A DNA stretch of 64,000 nucleotides from Chamaea fasciata (taxonomy: Eukaryota; Chordata; Aves; Passeriformes; Sylviidae): NCBI GenBank assembly GCA_029207755.1, contig JARCOQ010000006.1, forward strand, positions 70,592,093 to 70,656,092. The letters are read 5' to 3'. Position 1 is the first letter of the stretch, and each line of letters opens with the position of its first letter. Shown here piece after piece: positions 52,901 to 63,578 of the stretch. A program made the translations under genes and the position numbers. The notes beneath the pieces were generated by a model. The model saw only the letters and a list, made by a program, of their open reading frames with translations. It was not told the origin of the DNA and made no database searches.

Positions 52901-55900
52901 GAAAGTTCAGCTCAAATGGAGAAGTTTCCCATGCAGACTGAATGCCACAGTTTGTTCTGATGGAATAGTTTCACATGGCATGAGGAATACCTAAGATGAT
53001 GTGCTGGCCTGGGCACTGTGTTCTGGCTGGTTTTCTTGTTCAAGTTCCTTGGATGACGCCGTGCTGGTTTTAGTAAGATGGGAGCATGTGGGTGTCCATC
53101 TGGATTCCCTCCTTGCTTTAGTTTTCCCTTCCTTCTTTACTTCTTTTTAAAGAATATGGAGCTGGGGTCAAAACCAAGCTCCAGAGAGATGAATGATTGT
53201 TAGTGTTACTTTGTCAGACAACTTCAGATAATGGGAGGGTGATCCATTGGTTGTCACTGGGATACAATTAATTTAATTCTCCTTTATCTCACTTAGACCG
53301 ACACATTCCCCACATCTGAATCTAAGGTTCAGAAAGAAGCATCTCCCTGGAAGTGTGCTAGAGCCCTTTCTCCCTCAGAGGAGGTCACATATATCCTGTT
53401 CCAAGAGAAAAATTACTCTCTGGTAAGCTCTTGACTGTGGAGGCTTTTGCTTTGCTGAAAACGGACAGCAGGGATTCTTTGTCTAGAGGAGGGAGATGTG
53501 CAAGTTCTCTTAAATCCTTGCACAGTGCTGGATAGATTGCTTTAAAACTCTGAGGCAGTACCTTTCCTGGGAAATGGCAGATCCTCTTACTTACCTCTGA
53601 AGTAAGTGGCATGGAAAACTGAGGTGGGATACAGTGAGTTTTTAATTCCACAGTAAGCAACTCAAGTTGCTTTGCCATTCCCAAGAGTATGGGTCAGGTG
53701 GTCCCCAAGTTAAAAGTGTACCTAAGGATGAATTAACAAGAAATATGTACAGTTGTTAATGGGCAACTTGATGCTCTGTATCCACTGATCCTGGTGATAT
53801 GCACAGTGTGTGTATTCCTTGTGGAGAAACTAATAGAAACTTGAAACGGGCTTTTTTGAAGAGTACGAGATTCTAGTTGTAAATCTGCCCTTGAGAAAAA
53901 CAAGTTTGGGTCAATCAAGTCTGAGATGCTTTTCTTCAAGGCAAAAGTTTTAAGAGGAGAATTCATCCAACATGTGAAAATGAGGGGGAATTTGTTTTGG
54001 TGCTGTTATCCGTGTTCTGTATTACGTTGGCCCCTGAGACGTCAGGTGCACCACAGCTCCTTCATCTCAGCTAAGTTCAGGGTGAGATGTTGCACTCAAC
54101 CCTTGAAGTTTTGAGAGGGAAACACACTTGACAAGCTGGAAAAGAAATGAGAGAGCTACTAGGAATAATGCAGTGTTTTGGGGAGCTTTGTCGCGCTGCC
54201 GTGTGCCGCTGTCTCTGGACTGTGTTTCGGGAATGACGCTTCCTCCCTGTGAATCCCGTGTGCCTTTGTTTCCCCAGAGGGACATAAGTGAGTGCAGATC
54301 TCTGCCCCTGGCTGTGGTGGGGAGTCACCTGTGCCAGGCCCTGAGAGCTGGCTATGCTGTGAGCCTGGAGCGGGCAGGTTTGACTCCTGCCGTTCAGCAG
54401 GTCATTAGGGGCGTTATCCGCAGCCCTCCCGTTAACTCCGGTAAGCACCACTGCCCTTAACCTGAGCCCCCTCATGCCCAGTACAGCCATCCATCAGTCC
54501 TGGAAGGACTGCAGGGTCACTGCTCTCCTTTCAGGGTTCAGCTGTAAAACAGCTCTATCGCGATCCATAACAACGGGGCAGACCTTTACAAATCCTTTGA
54601 CTCGGTTGTATGGAAATGATTGGGACGTCCCTCTTAAATCTGTATTTACTTAAGTGTTTTTTGGAAAAAAAAAAAAGTCAGCCTGACAAAGTATTCCTGT
54701 AAGTGCTGGCATCCTCAGAAAACACACTGGAAATTTATCACTTGATCTTACAGGTGAAACCCACACATTTTTATCTTCTTACCTTTTCTATGCCTTAATC
54801 CATCCTGTGCTTTAATGAGGTGCAACGAATGTATTTTGCAATATAAGAAAACTGCATCATGAGCAAGAAGCTTAAGTGATTAATATTGTATTTATATTTT
54901 TTCCCAGACACTACCAAAATTCAAGAAATTAGAAAACTTACTCCTGCAAATATTGAGCTGTATCTGATCAAGATGGTGATTGCACTACTGGAGAAAGAGG
55001 ATAGAAATAAATCTCAGGATGGCTTAGGTATCAAAAGAAGGTTGGTGTGGCCTGAAGGACAGCAGGAAAAAAGAGGAGCAGATCAAGCAAGCAGGGAAGG
55101 TGCCTTATGGAATAAAACACAGGTTAGTAAAAGAAGGTTATAAAACTGTTTGTCTGTTAAGTCACTTTTTCTTTGTAGGAGCAGACTAACAGAATGTTGT
55201 TGGTGTTTCCAGCAGTGCTTAGTGTCCCATCTTCCCAATCCATCTCTCACCCAGTTTTGAGTAGAACTGCCTCCTCCTCAGAGGAATTCTCAGAGCAGAA
55301 ACTGAGGGTTCTTTCGGGATAAGTATTGACCTAGGAAGAGATCAGACCTGTGCAGCTTAGCTGTGATTTGCTGCACACATTACAAGTTCTTCCGAGTATG
55401 AAAACTTGGATATGCTTGTTCCTTCATAGCAACCAAATCCGGCTTGTGCCCTGGCTTTGTTTCTGTGCCTTGGTACCTAACAACCAACCTGATATGGGAA
55501 AAGAGATCCTCCTACTAAGCAGGAAGGTTAAGAGGATGAAAAAGCCAGAGGCAATTGCAGCCAGGAATGTCTCAGTCTTTGTCTACCTTTATTGCCTGAA
55601 ACTGTTGGGCACAGCCTGATAACAAGTGTCTCCTGGAGGACAAATCTTGGGAAATAAGGAGCTCTTTGTTGCTGTTTGAGAAAATCCAGGGTAGTCTGAG
55701 CCCTCTGCTGGCCTCTGTGACCCCAAGTCCCACTTCAGCAGGACACCCTGCACTGAGTGGCAGCTGCTGGGAATGGTGAAAAGAAATACCATACCCCAAA
55801 TCCTGCTACCTGTGCTGGGATTTCATGTCTGTTCCTTACGGGGCTTTGGGCTGATTTCTTAAACACCGGCTCAAACAATTTTTCAAGCATTGCTATTTTG

Positions 55901-57767
55901 CCAAATTGATTTTTTTGCTTCCCTGAGTGCTGTTTTGTTTCTACAATATCTGTGTCAGTGGCTTCTTTTTCCTGCATTTGACCTCCTGGCAGTCTAATTG
56001 CCTGAGCTCTGGTCACACTTTTCCCTGCTTGTGTTAGCTCCTGGAGCTAATAGTGGGAACGACAATATTATAATAGTAATCAAATTATTATAATCCAAAG
56101 GAACAGATGCAAATCCAAAATCTAATCCAAGCAGTCTTTATTTACCTCTCCTACAGAACCAGAACTCCCTGGTTCTAATAATCCTCTGTAGCAAGCAATT
56201 TTAAATCTCTTAATGGATATTCTTGGATTTGAGTGGCCTGATATTGCTGCTGCTGCTGCTTTTACAGGGTAATGGGATCAAGCCAGCATCCAAGGAAGGA
56301 GCAGAGAAAACCCGTCTGCATGTGGTGCCTTTGGCTTCGGTAAACAGATGTTCTTACTCTAATAATTCATGTGGTAAACTCGCCATTAAGTGAGGATTTT
56401 GGTAACACAGGGATGTGTAGCTGATGCAGAAATGTCAGCATGACTGCTGCAACCTGTGACCAGCAGGATGATATAAAAAACATGAGTTAATATCTCTGTG
56501 CTGTTTTTAACTGACACTTGACCTGTAAAAACACATTAGAGAATATAACACTTGTGAGTCAGAAGTAAATATTTCAAGTTTTCAGAGCCATAGGGAATGG
56601 GGGAAGTGTTCTTCTCCACTTAAAAAAACCCAAAAGGCCCAAGTACAATTTCCAGCTGCTGTGTTTGAAATGCACGAACTTCACTTGCACTAACTTTACT
56701 GTGGGGAAATGAGTAAGAAACAGGCAGTGCCCTCATCAAGCAGAGGTGTTGGAACTTTGTTGATGAGTGACCCAAGTGACATTGTGCTTCCTTTCTGTCC
56801 CACGGGAAGGCTGCAGGGAGCGTGGATGCCAGGCAGGCAGGGAGCAGCGGGGCTGCGGGCCCCTCAAAGCCCATCCCACCAGCCTCTTCCGACCAGCCTG
56901 CCCTCCATCCTGAGGAGGAGGAGCTCTTTGCCGACTCTCAGCCAAAGGTGAGGCCGAAGGAGCACAGCCCAGACCTGGGTGACTGGGGTGGGGATCTTCA
57001 ACAACCAAATTCTCAGCTTCTCTCTGGGTTCCAGACTGTGTCCAAAACCTTGGCCTGGCTTGCCAGCCCATTTGTCTCATCCATGCCCCTGAGGCAGTGA
57101 TGCCATGTTGCTCTTATTGTCCTTGCTGTGTCCAAATAGCCCAGTTGGACAGCGGCAGACTGCCACAGGAAACTTTTCTCCCAGCACACATTTTGTCAGC
57201 TATCTTGTGGCAGATGCTTCCAGCATTTCAAGAGGACATTTTGTTCCTTTTTCTTCCTTTTAAGTACAGGGTTCTGTGAGGCTGTGCCGATCACATTGAG
57301 GATTTTTGCACTGGTGTCTGTAGGAACAGATGTTAAGAATTCTTATTTAAAAGGGAGCTTATGTCTCTGACCAGCAGCACTTGTTGAACGCCTTGCTTCA
57401 GTTTGAATCTGGGTATTGCTGTGAGTGCAAACCTTTCTCAGCCTCGATTCTCAGAGTTTAATTCTTAATCCCTTAGGTTCTTGAACAAGGCGTTGGATTT
57501 AAGTGAGGCATTAAGCCTTCCATGAGCAATTTGGACATTCATGGCTCCAGCTGAGCATGAATTTGAGGAGGAGTAGAGCTGTGCGAGTGAGCCAGGCTCT
57601 CGATGTGCGTTTCCTTCCACCTTTGTGCTTTTGTTTCCTTCCAGAACTCGCATCCCCCTGCTAAGAGGAGGGTGCCAGAATGGTTTAGAACCTCGGCAGC
57701 GACAGCTGGACCTGTAACCCAGACCAAGAAGTGCAAAACAGAAACCAGAAAAGGGATTTTCAGTTGA
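29588..57767 (+). CDS. WRN: Werner syndrome RecQ helicase/exonuclease, complete gene
   Basis: WRN is a nuclear RecQ-family 3'-5' helicase with a 3'-5' exonuclease, acting in replication-fork recovery, repair and telomere maintenance. I traced 35 coding exons with GT-AG junctions whose phases all agree; together they give 4422 nt, or 1473 residues (human has 1432). Alignment with human WRN is clear from about residue 38 to the C-terminal end. Order: exonuclease (about 50-230), acidic linker with one 27-codon acidic exon (414-440), helicase (about 500-840), zinc-binding and RQC winged helix (about 860-1015), HRDC (about 1118-1195), and a basic C-terminal tail with KRRVPEWF. All catalytic residues checked are intact and no frameshift was seen. 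The gene spans only 28 kb. Exon coordinates are in the six segment entries below. Confidence 0.96.
30077..30101. repeat. Poly-A run in WRN intron
   Basis: About 25 consecutive A bases flanked on both sides by AGCT. No retroposed gene sequence was recognised upstream of it, so I treat it as a simple repeat. Confidence 0.85.
38849..40421 (+). CDS. WRN: WRN segment 2: linker with single acidic exon (coding exons 7-10)
   Basis: Exons: 38849-38957, 39230-39635, 39842-39922 and 40277-40421. They encode residues 242-488. The 406-nt exon is poorly conserved except for [14 protein letters not shown] near its end, which matches human MSLDITEHELQILE. The 81-nt exon encodes 27 residues ending [13 protein letters not shown]. 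This corresponds to the human 27-residue acidic unit, which is present twice in human and is linked to RPA binding; only one copy lies here. Its acceptor is a tandem TAGCAG, so Gln414 may be optional. The last exon ends in an acidic run ([16 protein letters not shown]) before the helicase. Confidence 0.9.
41186..46748 (+). CDS. WRN: WRN segment 3: RecQ helicase core (coding exons 11-19)
   Basis: Exons: 41186-41261, 41694-41761, 41931-42039, 43582-43650, 44163-44245, 44741-44847, 45547-45734, 45839-46016 and 46567-46748. They encode about residues 489-841. Motif 0 is [12 protein letters not shown]. Walker A is ATGYGKS, with K540 equivalent to human K577, and is split between two exons. Motif II is DEAH at 631-634 ([15 protein letters not shown], including the aromatic-rich loop). 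Motif III is ALTATAS, motif IV is IIYCPTRK, and motif VI is [10 protein letters not shown] at 815-824 with the arginine finger. This is a complete, apparently active helicase. The exon starting at 45839 has a tandem CAGCAG acceptor. Confidence 0.95.
47093..50064 (+). CDS. WRN: WRN segment 4: zinc-binding and RQC winged-helix region (coding exons 20-23)
   Basis: Exons: 47093-47194, 47559-47651, 48992-49133 and 49891-50064. They encode about residues 842-1012. The four zinc-ligand cysteines are present at C873, C900, C901 and C904 (ECCDNC). The winged helix follows, with [17 protein letters not shown] and [19 protein letters not shown] matching human RQC sequence. This region directs DNA duplex binding and strand separation in WRN. 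All four introns are in phase. Confidence 0.94.
50145..52036 (+). CDS. WRN: WRN segment 5: variable linker before HRDC (coding exons 24-27)
   Basis: Exons: 50145-50239, 50529-50604, 50773-50843 and 51958-52036. They encode about residues 1013-1119. This is a low-conservation Ser/Pro-rich stretch. GRNWL at its start and [15 protein letters not shown] align with human GRNWL and EKLYSYKPCDKISS. The second exon is the least certain: it starts at a tandem CAGCAG acceptor and ends at a weak GTCTGT donor, chosen because it keeps the phase of the next exon. A rival GT donor at 50652 would break the frame. Confidence 0.75.
52315..57767 (+). CDS. WRN: WRN segment 6: HRDC domain and C-terminus (coding exons 28-35)
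   Basis: Exons: 52315-52427, 52610-52724, 53297-53422, 54278-54440, 54908-55122, 56268-56339, 56810-56947 and 57645-57767 (TGA at 57765-57767). They encode residues 1120-1473. The HRDC domain ([11 protein letters not shown] ... [22 protein letters not shown], limited here to family motifs) spans about 1120-1195. The human-like [15 protein letters not shown] segment follows. The tail AKRRVPEWF ... KGIFS matches the human end, including a basic nuclear-localisation-like stretch. The 72-nt and 138-nt exons have no clear human counterpart; the 138-nt exon uses a weak GGGAAG acceptor, chosen because it keeps phase at both ends. Confidence 0.88.
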
Positions 57768-57947
57768 ATGTGGAAATCAAAATGATTTGTCTTTTAATCT
57801 TTCCCGCCACCACGAGCATTATCTGCCACAGACTGTTGCTTCACAGGGGCTTTCATTGCCCCTGCTCTACTCTGCATTATTCCTGCTGCTGCCTCTTCTC
57901 ATCCTCAAGCAGCACGTTCAGGACTTTTTCACTGTGTGAAACATGTT

Positions 57948-57967
57948 AATAAACCGATTTAAATAAA
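57948..57967 (+). terminator. WRN: WRN poly(A) signals
   Basis: Two AATAAA hexamers lie at 57948-57953 and 57962-57967, about 180 and 195 bases after the WRN stop codon. A T run and GTGTGGGTGG follow within 30 bases, giving the expected G/T-rich downstream element. WRN therefore has a short 3' UTR of about 200 bases. Confidence 0.8.
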
Positions 57968-57993
57968 TATCCGCGCTTTTTTTTGGTGTGGGT

Positions 57994-58020
57994 GGGGGGG
58001 GGGGGGGGGGGGGTGTGTGT
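57994..58020. repeat. Poly-G run followed by TG repeat between WRN and GTF2E2
   Basis: Twenty consecutive G bases (57994-58013) run into TGTGTGTG. The tract sits between the WRN poly(A) signals and the GTF2E2 CpG island. It may act as a pausing element, and its length is unlikely to be exact in an assembly. Confidence 0.9.
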
Positions 58021-58340
58021 GAGGGCGGGCAGGCCCGGGCCGCGTTGCCATGGCGACGGGCGGGCCGTTTCCGGGGCGGGGCGCGCGGGGGCTGCCGGGA
58101 GCGGCATGGCTCGCTAGGCGGCGGCGGCGCGCGGGTGAGCGGGCGCGCGCGGGGGCCGCCGTGAGGGGACGGGGGCAGGCACCGGCACCGGCACCGGGAC
58201 AGCAGCGGAGACGGCGGCGTTGGGAGCCGCTTCCCCGCTCTGTGCGCGGGTGTAGGGGCGGCGAGGCACCGGCATCCTCCGGCCGGTGGTTTCCGGTCGC
58301 CCGCCCGCCGCGCTGCCACTTTGTTCCGTCCTGCCGGTGG
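58020..58340 (+). promoter_or_regulatory. GTF2E2: CpG-island promoter and predicted first exon of GTF2E2
   Basis: Dense CpG sequence with GGGGCGGGGC boxes begins right after the poly-G run. A GCGCGG|GTGAGC donor at 58134/58135 probably closes the non-coding first exon. Just before it an ATG at 58106 opens a three-codon upstream frame (MAR, stop at 58115-58117). An earlier ATG at 58050 sits in CCATGGCGAC, which resembles a YY1-type element. The exact transcription start is unknown. Confidence 0.6.
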
Positions 58341-58616
58341 CCGTGAGGTCCCTCGTTAACCTGCTGCCCGGCTTTCCTACCCTGCTGTGACCGTGAAGGC
58401 TCGTTGGGCATTCCCATTCACACTCCTTAAGGTTCCGGTAGTACACTGACACCTTTGCTCTGTCGTTTAAGTCTGTGTTCGGGAAAAGGAGGAGCGAACA
58501 AGAACTAAATTGCTCCTCAGGGATGTGGTCACAGCACCACTCCTGACACAGATCACGGAGCGTTTGGACAACGCTCCCAGGCCCAGAGTGGGATCCTTGG
58601 CGTGTCCTGTGTAGGG

Positions 58617-58680
58617 CTAAGAGTTGGACTCAGTCGTGGGACCCTATGGGTCCCGTCGAACTCGGCATGTTCCGTGATAA
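58617..58680 (+). mobile_element. CR1-like LINE 3' tail fragment
   Basis: The stretch AGAGTTGGACTCAGTCGTGG through GGGTCCCGTCGAACTCGGCA and TTCCGTGAT resembles the 3' end of another CR1 subfamily (a pattern like GTTGGACTTGATGATCC ... GGTCCCTTCCAACTCAG ... TTCTGTGAT). It is short and diverged, and lies in GTF2E2 intron 1. Confidence 0.6.
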
Positions 58681-58752
58681 ACAGATATTTCTGCTCCTAA
58701 ATAATTTAGTGACGCCGACACCTTTTTCTCCCCTTTTCCCCGTGGCAGAATC

Positions 58753-58918
58753 ATGGACCCCAGCTTGCTGAGGGAGCGGGAGCTGTTCAAAAAGCGAGCC
58801 CTCTCCACGCCGGCCGTAGAGAAACGCCCAGCACTCTCCTCGGACTCCTCTGCTTCCAAGAAGAAGAAGGCCAAGGTAGTAGAGCAAGGGGGCTCCTCCA
58901 GCTCGAAACAAAACACAG
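58753..58918 (+). CDS. GTF2E2: General transcription factor IIE beta subunit, first coding exon (partial gene)
   Basis: TFIIE-beta is the small subunit of TFIIE, which joins the RNA polymerase II pre-initiation complex, recruits TFIIH and helps open the promoter. The exon encodes the first 55 residues: [20 protein letters not shown] followed by a Ser-rich stretch and a basic KKKKAK cluster. This is nearly identical to the human N-terminus. The acceptor is GTGGCAG at 58742-58748 and the ATG is four bases into the exon. The exon ends in phase 1 at a GTGGGT donor; the next codon in the family is Asp, which fits. The winged-helix core exons were not found before 64000, so they lie beyond the window. 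Confidence 0.95.
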
Positions 58919-59259
58919 GTGGGTGGAAGTCTCCTGTCCAGCAGCTGCTCCGTGTTTCCCACTGTTTGCCTTCAAGCTATGGTTTGATAACGTGAATAAT
59001 GCTGTGCCTGTGAGTTTTGCTGGTGGCTGTTGTCATTCTTTCTCTTAAGTCACCGCTTTTGTTAAGGAAGTCACTTGCACAATGTGGAGAACCCATTCTC
59101 TGCTGGGCATATGTGTTAAGCCTCATCCCATGGCTTGGTTGCTGTTGCTGTGTTGGAGGAATCGCTATTGCCAAAATGATTCACGTGAAACTGTGCTTTG
59201 CTGTGTGGATTTCGGTGCTTGCTGGACAGGCAGTGGTGCCATTAGTTTTCTCTGTGTTT

Positions 59260-59381
59260 GGCATGTTGGATAGGGCCTGGAGCAATCTGGCCTAGTGGAA
59301 GGTGTCCCCGTGGCAGGGGGTTGGAACTGGATGATCTTTAGGCTCCCTTCCGGCCCAAACCATTCCACGATTCTGTGATTA
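59260..59381 (+). mobile_element. CR1 LINE 3' fragment in GTF2E2 intron
   Basis: GTTGGATAGGGCCTGGAGCA, CTAGTGGAAGGTGTCCC, GGTTGGAACTGGATGATCTT and CAAACCATTCCACGATTCTG follow in the order of the classical CR1 3' end, on the plus strand. The fragment is about 120 bp and severely 5' truncated. Confidence 0.9.
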
Positions 59382-62300
59382 TTTCTGGCAAGAGAGCACC
59401 TAAAATATTTAGGTAACTGTAAATGGAAGGGTATCCGTACATGAGATGGGTTTTGCAAGGTGCACCTTGTCTGGCTTGCACGTTGTAATTAGCAGTTGTC
59501 CTTGTTTTACCTGGGAGCTAAGCTTTGCTCATGAGCACCAGGCATTCCAGAGGTTTCTGCCTGTTTTACTGAGGAGCTGTGGCGTTTCCCTGGGATGCTG
59601 GCAGTGATAGTGCATCTCTCAGGATCAAATCAACAGTTGATAAAACAGCACCAGGAACAGTGGGAGTGTGTGGAAAGTGGAGCACCGGGGAGAGGATTTG
59701 CTCCGAAAGCAGTGGCAGTTCTCAAGTGCACTTTAAAGGTCAGATCAAATGCCAGGAGTTACCAAACCACAAAATACCCTGTTGTGCAAACTCAGTCCGT
59801 GCTCATATTTTGAATAATACCACCCGTGGCTCTCTCCTGAACTCCAAAAGAAACAATAGAGCTCAAAACAACAGAGAAGAACGTCAGGGAGTTTGGGAGG
59901 AGTGAAGCATCTTCTGTCCCAGGGGAAGAGTTGGGAATTTGGGTATGTGTCTGCAGCTTCTCAGGCACCAAATAAAGTATCAGCCAGGCATTCTAAAATA
60001 AATCAAGGGAGGCCAGCTTTCCATCCAACCCTTTTTTCACACTCTCCAAATAAAACAAAATTCTACGTGGAATATCCAAAGCTGCGTCACTGGGGTGAGC
60101 GGGGTTTGCTGGGAGGAAGGGATGGGAGTCAGCGAGAGGGCAGAGGGTACAAATGTGAGTGTGATCTGGAGGATTTGAGCAGATAAAGAAGGTTTCATTT
60201 TGTTTCTGTGGTTTTGGTGGGCTGAGGGTTTCTTTAAGTGCTTTTGTGGCTGTCAGACAATTCGCTTACACAAAACAGGGACCCAGCGTGGCTCTGAGGA
60301 AATAAACTTGATCTTTTATGCTGCTGGCTGCATGCCAGGCAGTACCAGAAAGGTTCCAGGGTTTCTCCAGCTCTTTTATGCTGCAGAGTCAAAATCCATT
60401 GCCTCAAAACCCGCTTTTTATTTCACTTGCCAGATTGGCAGATGCCCGTCAGAATATGTGGATGTCAGAGATGGGTCTGGGGAGATGGAGTAAAAACTTG
60501 ATGTTGAGGAATCCCTGTCCCACTGCCCCAAATAAACCAGAACTCTGGTGGCCAGCCCTAGTTTTTGTTGTGCAGTGGCCACAGAGCTGATAAATGGAGT
60601 CACAGTGTTTGTGTGTTGGCTCTGATAGTGCCCGGGTGTGTAGTGCCCACAGGTCCTCCCTCACTCTGTGGTTCTGTGACTCAGAGAGCCTGCCCTTGTC
60701 ACCTTTTGGGGGAGGAGAGGTATGGAGACCATGCTAACCTTCAAATGATTGCACAGCTAAATCTGGCCTGTCTGAAGTCTGGCTCTAAGCTTCCCACTGC
60801 TCCTACACCAATTGCTGTACAGACATTACTGTCATTATTTCAGATCATTATTTCAACAACTTACTTGAAAAAGTTCAAAACTAGTTTACTCAGTTCGGAA
60901 TAGGAACTGGAAAATAAGTGAGATGGATCAAATCTGTTTGGTTCATTTTATTAATCAGTAATAAATTGTGGCTGTGGTCTTAGTCCTTGTCTTAAGACCT
61001 TTGTCTCAGTGGTCTCCACCAACAGTAGTCAAGAGCCGAAATCTTCAGGGGCTGTTTTGTGGGAAAGAATCATCCTGAGTCTTCTCTGGTACTGTGCAAG
61101 GGGACACCTTTGTCTTCTGTTCCTTGTGCCCACACCTATTCCCCTTTGCAGACCTGTGAAATAAAAGGCTGGGATGAGTCCCAAGATTTGTCATTCCGTG
61201 TGCTTCTCGGGAAGGCAATGCCAAAGCAGTAGAGCCTGGCACGTTGCACACACTGCCCTCTTGTGTGCAGCCATGATGGGCATTTTTTGGGCTTGCTGCA
61301 AGTGTCCAGAGCGTTTGCTTTTAGGAAAGAGACATTAATTAATTCAGTGCACCCTGATGGCTGCTCTGGCCTCTCGGGCAGAACTTTGCAGTCTGATGCT
61401 GTCTCATACAGCAGAAGGTAACGTGTCATCCTTATCACCACTGACATTCATCGTATGTCGTGGTGTGAGTCCTGGATTATCTTCCACCTGGGGCTTCCAT
61501 CAGCTGTGCTTTTGATTTTGAGCTTGAAGCGTTCTCTGCACGGGGGCTGGTCCGAACTTCACTGTAAGAAGCATGTCTGAGATGAATGGTTGTGAGGATT
61601 TGTGACTGCAGGAGGGAGTTTGCTTCTCCAGGTGAATCACTGGGCTAGCTCTGCTAGTTCATAGTGCCCTGGGTGTCTTGTGACTCCACCTCACCAACCA
61701 GGAGCAGCACATGCCAAATAGCAGGTCTTCCACTGTGTCCAGATCTTCTGGAGCTTAGTCATGCTCAGCCTGAGAGAGGGACTTGATATATATATAAAAA
61801 AGAGATCATTACAGGTACTGGCCATAGCACAGAGGTTTTGGGGGTATGGATGGACTGTGACATCACTAATGGCTGTGGCCATTTAGGTGGGTTTTGTTTC
61901 CTTCGTTGCAGGAATGTTTTCTGGGGTTAATACAGTTAAATAACTTGTCCCACTTGTAGCTTTGCACTGGGACGTTTCTGTGTGGGTTCAGGAGTGTGAA
62001 GGACTTGCCAGGAGTTCCTGACGGCCACGCTGTTGGACACTGTTATTACAGTCGTCATTTGTAACTGCAAAACTTGGACGGTTTTAAAAATCACAGGCAC
62101 AAGACAGCTACAGAGGACTGGTGAGCCAGAGGTGTGAGAGTTCTGTGGTCAGGAAGGGGTGAGTGTGAACTCCGGGGTGTGTCAGCAGGCGGATGAAGTC
62201 AAGTGAGGTTCTCTTGTGCAAAGTGAAGCTGCCCTCTCTAGCACAGGGCTGGTCTCGGTGTGGCCTCATGCTGGCACCTGGAAGCTGCACATGGGCTGGG

Positions 62301-62483
62301 TGACATCCCCTTCTTCCATGTGGGAAGTCTGTGGCTCATCTCCCTGCATTCTTGCAAGAATTCCATCGGTTCCAGTTTGTCTTTGAAAGTTTGGGATAGG
62401 GATAATAGATCCAGCACGTCCTGCTCCCTGTAGTATTGTGGTTGCCACTGAAGCAGCAGCCTTGGGGCAGAGAATTATGCCTG

Positions 62484-62489
62484 TTTATT
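62484..62489 (-). terminator. SMIM18: Candidate SMIM18 poly(A) signal
   Basis: An AATAAA on the minus strand about 750 bases downstream of the SMIM18 stop codon. It is a motif-based call; other sites may be used. Confidence 0.3.
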
Positions 62490-63236
62490 TCCAGCAGGAT
62501 TTTTGGGAAGGGTGGGATATTCTGAAGGTAATGGGTTATGCAGGTCTCAACATCCAGAAACTGTTGGATAGTAAGGGGAGAACAGTTCCCTGGAACTGGA
62601 GAAGTGGGGAAGAAAGGGTCGAACCACCCTTAGGAGGACTAGAAAAGACCATTCTAGGGACCCATTTCTTGTTGGCTTAGTTTTCCTCCCACCACCCTCT
62701 CCTCTAAAAGCAAGAAACCCATAATAAAAAGTGCTGCCAAAGGCTAGAATTCACCCAGTCCTCTCTTGCTCTTCAGCCCTTCTCTCCCAACTTTTTTCTT
62801 ACCCCTTGTCTGTCTGTCCTGTCCCTGTGTGGTTGACTTGGTGGGACAACACTGCTGTCTTTGCACTGAATGTGATCAGACTGTTGAACATTTTGTAAGT
62901 GTTTCTTCAGTTAAGCAACACGGTTTTAAGCATATTAGGCAACATTTGTTCGGTCAGGTAGACAAAATTCTATGCTAGTCACTCAATATAAACAGCAAAA
63001 GTTCATCTAAAAACAAAAATCTTTTTCCCTCCCATAACACTGCAATAGATTGTCTTTCTGCTAAGCATTTGGAAAGCCTTTGCCGATTATTCCAGCTCAC
63101 ATCCAGAGATAAAATTGCTGCTGTGGATATTCAAGTCCAAAAGAAAAAAAGCACATGACTTGCGCATTTGTAAGGTACAAGAGGCTTCCTTCGAGGTGTC
63201 AGACCAAGTTCTCCAAGTGCAGGTGCTCCGTGCTTC

Positions 63237-63557
<321 letters not shown>

Positions 63558-63578
63558 TCACTGGCACAGATTTGGGAG

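Larger units (their letters stand above)
58919..63236 (+). other. GTF2E2 intron after the first coding exon
   Basis: Apart from the CR1 tail near 59.3 kb and SMIM18 on the other strand, no exon was recognised. A weak CR1-like ending around 60.64-60.69 kb was too short to call. SMIM18 3' UTR probably occupies part of the right end; a minus-strand AATAAA lies at 62484-62489. Confidence 0.6.

Noticed and set aside
60620..60690. Possible CR1 tail (CACTCTGTGGTTCTGTGAC)
   Set aside because: Too short and diverged to separate from chance.
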